Below are positions 60,387-64,000 of a DNA stretch of 64,000 bases, piece by piece. Within the stretch, counting starts at the first letter, position 1; the number at the start of each line of letters is the position of its first letter. A program made the translations under genes and the position numbers. The notes under the pieces were generated by a model. That model searched no databases. It had not been told where the DNA came from and worked only from the letters and a program-made list of their open reading frames with translations. The DNA lies in assembly GCA_965217605.1 (NCBI GenBank), contig CBDCJB010000004.1:434001-498000 (forward strand), given 5' to 3'. The DNA is from JAYYZW01 sp965217605. Lineage in GTDB: Bacteria > Pseudomonadota > Gammaproteobacteria > Ga0077536.

Positions 60387-60396
60387 TGACACCATC

Positions 60397-61623
60397 ATGA
60401 TCGCCACCAGTCCCGTCCACGACGTCGCGGTCGTTGGCCGCGGTGTAATCGGTGTGCTGAGTGCGGCTATGCTCGCCGATGCGGGCCACGGGGTGGCGCT
60501 CATCGCCCCGGATACCGATACGCGCGCGCCGAGTGGCGCGATCGGCGCACAATGTTATGCCATCACTCCGGGTTCGCGCGCCGTGCTTGACGCGGTCGGC
60601 GCATGGCGTCGACTCGATCACGCGCGCGTCGGGCATTTCGATGGCATGGACGTCTGGGACGCCGGGTCAAACGGCCGCATTCGATTCGATGCGCCCGTTA
60701 CCCATGATGGACCGATGGGTTTTATCGTCGAGCATCAGAATTTGATCGCGGCACTGACGGCGGCGCTGAACGAGCGCGCGTCCGTAACGGTGTACGGACA
60801 GGCGATGGCCGATCTCTTGCATGCCGATCCGCCGGGTGTCGAACTAGAGGACGGATCGGCGGTGCACGCGGATCTGATCGTCGGCGCCGATGGCGCCGGC
60901 TCCGCGGTTCGGCAAGCCGCCGGCATCGATGTCAAACGCAGCCGCTATGAACAGATCGCGGTCGTATGCAACGTCGTTTGTGACGAACCGCACGCGGGTG
61001 TCGCACGGCAACGGTTCCTCGTGTCCGGGCCGCTCGCCTTTCTGCCGCTGGCCGATCCCCATAGTTGCTCCATCGTGTGGTCCTGCTCGGCCGAGCTCGC
61101 GCAAAGCGTCTTCGCCGACGATGACGCGGTTTTTTGCCGCCGGCTGGAAGAAGCGTTCGAGCATAGGCTCGGCGCGATTCGAGATGTGGGTCCGCGCGCG
61201 TCGTTCAAACTCGAACGCCTGCGCGTCACGCGCTACATACGGGATCGCTGTGTGCTCGTCGGTGACGCGGCGCACGTCGTTCACCCCCTCGCCGGGCAGG
61301 GGCTCAATCTGGGGATCATGGATGTGGCGGCGTTGGTCGAATGCGTCGGTCCGCGCGGAGCCGCTGCGGTCTGGCCTTCAGGCGCGGCGTTGCGGCATTA
61401 CGCGCGTTGGCGCGCGAGTGAGACGTGGGCGATGGATCGGGTCACCGACGGTCTCAATCGCCTTTTCCAACACGACGAACGTACGGTCAAGGCCATCCGC
61501 GGCGCCGGCATGCGCATGACCGATCGCATGACCGGCATCAAGGACTGGCTGATCGAACGGGCCATGGGGATCGACGGCGACATCCCCGCCATCGCGAACC
61601 CCCGATACCTGATGGACGCTTAA
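60397..61623 (+). CDS. second ubiquinone-type FAD hydroxylase (UbiI/VisC/UbiF-like)
   Basis: The 408-residue protein has VHDVAVVGRGVIGVLSAAML (FAD motif with R in place of the usual A), LIVGADGAGSAVRQAAG, and CVLVGDAAHVVHPLAGQGLN with the DAAHxxHPxxGQGxN motif, diagnostic of this family. In E. coli visC/ubiI follows ubiH; here the order is the same, so UbiI is likely, but UbiF cannot be excluded by sequence reading. The frame upstream of 60397 runs through the repeat and is not genuine. No Shine-Dalgarno sequence is evident. Confidence 0.85.
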   Translation: MIATSPVHDVAVVGRGVIGVLSAAMLADAGHGVALIAPDTDTRAPSGAIGAQCYAITPGSRAVLDAVGAWRRLDHARVGHFDGMDVWDAGSNGRIRFDAPVTHDGPMGFIVEHQNLIAALTAALNERASVTVYGQAMADLLHADPPGVELEDGSAVHADLIVGADGAGSAVRQAAGIDVKRSRYEQIAVVCNVVCDEPHAGVARQRFLVSGPLAFLPLADPHSCSIVWSCSAELAQSVFADDDAVFCRRLEEAFEHRLGAIRDVGPRASFKLERLRVTRYIRDRCVLVGDAAHVVHPLAGQGLNLGIMDVAALVECVGPRGAAAVWPSGAALRHYARWRASETWAMDRVTDGLNRLFQHDERTVKAIRGAGMRMTDRMTGIKDWLIERAMGIDGDIPAIANPRYLMDA

Positions 61624-61627
61624 ACCT

Positions 61628-62521
61628 ATGACCGATATCACCCCTGCGTTATTCGAGTCGAATCTCAAGGGTCTGCCTTTGATTCAGAAGGGCAAGGTCC
61701 GCGACATCTACGCGGTCGGCGATCGGCACCTGCTGATCGTGACCACCGATCGCATATCCGCGTTCGACGTCGTGCTGCCCGATCCCGTTCCCGGCAAAGG
61801 GGCCGTGTTGACGGCCCTTTCGAACTTCTGGTTCGGACGCATCGGGCGCTCGATCGCGTGTCATCTTGCCGATTTACCGCTGGCCGACGTATTGCCCGAC
61901 GAAGCCGAGCGGCGCGAGGTGGGCGATCGGGCCATTGTCGTCGACAAACTGAAACCGTTGCCGATCGAGTCTATCGTGCGCGGTTACATCATCGGTTCCG
62001 GTTGGAAAGACTATCAACGCAGCGGGCAGGTATGCGGCATCAGCCTGCCCGCCGGACTCGAACAAGCCGCGCAGTTACCGGAACCGGTGTTCACGCCTTC
62101 GACCAAGGCCGACGTCGGCGACCACGATGAGAACATCGATTTCGGCCGCGCCTGTGATTTGATCGGGCGCGAACGCGCCGATCAAGTGCGTACGATCAGT
62201 ATCGATATCTATCGATCCGCGGCCGAGTTTGCGCGGACGAAAGGCATCATCATCGCCGACACCAAATTCGAGTTCGGGCTCGATGACGACGATGAGCTGG
62301 TCTTAATCGACGAGGTGCTGACACCGGATTCATCGCGCTTCTGGCCCGCGGACGAATATCGCACCGGTATCAGTCCACCGAGCTTCGACAAGCAGTTCGT
62401 GCGCGATTACCTCGAAACCCTGGATTGGGACAAGCGCCCACCGGCGCCACCGTTACCGCCCGAGATCCTCGAACGTACGGCTAATAAATACCGCGAAGCG
62501 CTTGACCGGCTGACGGGGTAA
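61628..62521 (+). CDS. purC: phosphoribosylaminoimidazole-succinocarboxamide synthase
   Basis: The 297-residue SAICAR synthetase has GKVRDIYAVGDRHLLIVTTD, RISAFDVVLPDPVPGKGAVL, ESIVRGYIIGSGWKDYQRSG, and IADTKFEFGLDDDDELVLID. It is the longer (yeast-like) type; E. coli PurC has 237 residues. It joins aspartate to CAIR in purine synthesis. It starts 4 bp after the hydroxylase stop. Confidence 0.96.
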   Translation: MTDITPALFESNLKGLPLIQKGKVRDIYAVGDRHLLIVTTDRISAFDVVLPDPVPGKGAVLTALSNFWFGRIGRSIACHLADLPLADVLPDEAERREVGDRAIVVDKLKPLPIESIVRGYIIGSGWKDYQRSGQVCGISLPAGLEQAAQLPEPVFTPSTKADVGDHDENIDFGRACDLIGRERADQVRTISIDIYRSAAEFARTKGIIIADTKFEFGLDDDDELVLIDEVLTPDSSRFWPADEYRTGISPPSFDKQFVRDYLETLDWDKRPPAPPLPPEILERTANKYREALDRLTG

Positions 62522-62566
62522 GGTTCCCGGTACGCGTTGATCACGTTACGGACGCATGTTGAAGGA

Positions 62567-62598
62567 GTAGCCTGGATGGAGCGTAGCGGAATCCGGGA
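62567..62598. repeat. small palindromic intergenic repeat
   Basis: GTAGCCTGGATGGAGCGTAG, then CGGAATCCGGGA. CCTGGAT and ATCCGGG pair imperfectly. The wording is that of a small extragenic repeat widely seen in beta- and gammaproteobacteria. It lies between the convergent purC and fba and may act as a shared transcript end. Confidence 0.55.
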
Positions 62599-63627
62599 TC
62601 AGGCAGCGAGCTCCGCCTCTACGACATCCGAATACTGCCCCATCGCCGCGAGCCCATTGCAACGCTCGCGGTGGAGCAAGATCGCCCGCGCCCGCGCCAG
62701 ATTATCCGCCTGACCCGCCCAGGCTTTGAGCGCGTCGGCTTGGAGCGCACGGCCGTAGGAGAAACTGAGGGGCCAGGGTACGTCGAACCCCGCCGCATTC
62801 ATCGCGTTCAAGTGGCGCGTCGCGTCCTCGCCGCTCTGACCACCGGACAGGAACACGATGCCGGGCAGCGCCGCCGGCACCGCGCGCTTGAGGCAGCGCA
62901 CGGTTTTTTCGGCGACCTCGTCCACGCCCGCCTGCACCACGCACTGCTTACCCGACACGACCATATTGGTTTTCAAGATCGTGTGCTCGAGCGCGGCGTC
63001 CTGGCGGGCCAGCTCGTTGAACACCGTGCGCAGCGTGATTTCGGTGACCTCGAAGCAGCGATCGATCGTGTTGTCCCCATCCATCAGGACTTCCGGTTCG
63101 ACCATGGGGACGATCCCGGCTTCCTGGCAGAGTCCCGCATAGCGCGCCAGCGCATGGGCGTTGGCTTCGATGCAGGCCATCGAAGGAATGCCGTCGCCGA
63201 TCGTGATCACCGCGCGCCATTTCGCGAACTTCGCACCAAGCGACCGGTACGCGTCCAGTCGTTCGCGCAAGCGGTCCAGGCCTTCGGTAACCTTCTCCCC
63301 AGCATGGCCCGCCAGATCCTTGGCGCCGCCATCGACTTTGATCCCAGGCATGACGCCCTTGTCGATGAGAACCTGCGGGAAGGGCCGGCCGGCTTCCGTT
63401 GCCTGGCGGATCGTTTCATCGAACAGGATCATGCCGCTGATGTAATCCGCGTCACCGGCGTTATCGATCAGCAACTCGCGGTAGGCCCGGCGATGCTCCT
63501 CGGTAGACTCGACCCCGATGGTATCGAAACGCTTTTTGATCGTCGGCAGGCTTTCGTCGATCGCGAGCACGCCTTTGCCCTTTGCGACCATCGCCTGCGC
63601 CGTTGCTGCGAGTTCCTGAGCTGACAC
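62599..63627 (-). CDS. fba: class I fructose-bisphosphate aldolase
   Basis: The 342-residue enzyme is of the Schiff-base class: GKGVLAIDESLPTIKKRFD, GAKFAKWRAVITIGDGIPS, PMVEPEVLMDGDNTIDRC, and the Schiff-base lysine in LEHTILKTNMVVSGK. FLSGGQSGEDATRHLNAMN and FSYGRALQADALKAW complete the pattern. Class I aldolases of this eukaryote-like length are found in a subset of gammaproteobacteria in place of or beside the class II enzyme. It lies downstream of pyk with an 80-bp gap. Confidence 0.96.
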   Translation of the reverse strand: MSAQELAATAQAMVAKGKGVLAIDESLPTIKKRFDTIGVESTEEHRRAYRELLIDNAGDADYISGMILFDETIRQATEAGRPFPQVLIDKGVMPGIKVDGGAKDLAGHAGEKVTEGLDRLRERLDAYRSLGAKFAKWRAVITIGDGIPSMACIEANAHALARYAGLCQEAGIVPMVEPEVLMDGDNTIDRCFEVTEITLRTVFNELARQDAALEHTILKTNMVVSGKQCVVQAGVDEVAEKTVRCLKRAVPAALPGIVFLSGGQSGEDATRHLNAMNAAGFDVPWPLSFSYGRALQADALKAWAGQADNLARARAILLHRERCNGLAAMGQYSDVVEAELAA

Positions 63628-63707
63628 GGCTCACCCCTCTTTAATAGTGAGATCGAACGATGAAAATTATAGGAACAGGTTCGCTCGAGTACCAGCGGGC
63701 GTCGTGC

Positions 63708-64000
63708 TTACCCGACGTGTTCGACGAAATCACCGACCGTGACGATCTTCATGCCATTGGTCCCGCCGGAATGGCCGTGCAGGTCACCCTTGGTAATGAT
63801 CACGCGGTCGCCGTCGCCGACCGCGCCGCGCGTCTGTAAGAGGCTCAAGACTTCGCGCGTCACCTCACTGTACTCGATCGACGTGACGTCGAAGAAAACC
63901 GGGTAAACATCCCGGTAAAGCGTGACTTTGCGCAGTGTTTCGGGGTGACGCGCGAGGGCGAAGATCGGAATGGCGGTATTCAGCCGCGAGGTCCACAACG
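63708..64000 (-). CDS. pyk: pyruvate kinase, C-terminal part (runs off window)
   Basis: The frame is open to the window edge and encodes the last 97 residues or so. It shows the C-terminal allosteric domain pattern: TSRLNTAIPIFALARHPETL, YRDVYPVFFDVTS, and the end motif VIITKGDLHGHSGGTNGMKI. With fba immediately downstream on the same strand, the two glycolytic genes are probably linked. The N-terminal catalytic part is outside. Confidence 0.9.
   Translation of the reverse strand, partial: LWTSRLNTAIPIFALARHPETLRKVTLYRDVYPVFFDVTSIEYSEVTREVLSLLQTRGAVGDGDRVIITKGDLHGHSGGTNGMKIVTVGDFVEHVG

Noticed and set aside
60111..60389. 92-residue plus frame with SCSVKNFHNSLVFF
   Set aside because: Coded by the dispersed repeat plus the ubiH 3' end in another frame. 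A similar string in a minus frame at 42285-42479 comes from the repeat fragment.

Overview
The window looks like a chromosomal segment of a high-GC gammaproteobacterium, probably an uncultured free-living (perhaps marine) lineage. The evidence is conserved gene order: hemA-prfA-prmC-moeB, TPR protein-lolB-ispE-tRNA-Gln-prs-rplY-pth, engB next to cytochrome c4-dsbA, 6S RNA-zapA-zapB-like opposite ygfB-pepP-ubiH-ubiI, and purC opposite a class I aldolase and pyruvate kinase. SthA, PmbA, UvrD, Bfr/Bfd and a class GN sortase fit the same assignment.

Layout. 1-10.5 kb: a moxR/DUF58/tgpA operon, sthA, pmbA, uvrD, an orphan TRAP binding protein, a diheme membrane cytochrome and a small paralogue of its membrane anchor. 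10.7-16.2 kb: a glycan-type accessory cluster (a frameshifted GT2 glycosyltransferase, an AsnB-type amidotransferase, a GT-C membrane protein, an AT-richer methyltransferase) ending at tRNA-Arg(CCG). 16.4-26 kb: a Baeyer-Villiger-type monooxygenase, a peroxiredoxin-like selenoprotein with an in-frame UGA and a SECIS-like hairpin, an XRE-type protein, a class GN sortase with a decayed VIT/vWA target, an antiporter and a diguanylate cyclase. 26-34 kb: dsbA, cc4, engB, a candidate structured RNA, rpmE, xthA, prlC and the GIDE/lemA pair. 34-38 kb: iron genes (bfr, bfd, then porin, FMN-binding and PepSY proteins) with two Fur-box-like sites. 38-48 kb: housekeeping blocks.

Between 48.2 and 55.08 kb the usual pth-ychF neighbourhood is split by an accessory island. 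It holds two small unknown genes, a Leu-type tRNA with a UGG anticodon and an oversized variable arm, and three IS1595-family transposase genes. The third lies in a clearly bounded 2569-bp element with 22-bp perfect inverted ends and an 8-bp target duplication. That element carries transposase, Dam-type methyltransferase, PD-(D/E)XK-like nuclease and a small Cys-containing ORF as one overlapping transcription unit: a mobile, self-contained candidate restriction-modification cassette inserted exactly at the ychF start. The second transposase appears to share inverted ends with a trypsin-like protease passenger.

Dispersed repeats: two full copies (18.7 and 60.2 kb) and a fragment (42.3 kb) of a palindromic element of about 160 bp whose terminal arms differ between copies but stay self-complementary; two REP-like palindromes (6.0 and 26.9 kb); and a further small palindrome (62.6 kb).

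All calls come from reading the sequence without database searches. Starts were adjusted where an upstream start fell inside a repeat or an adjacent gene.
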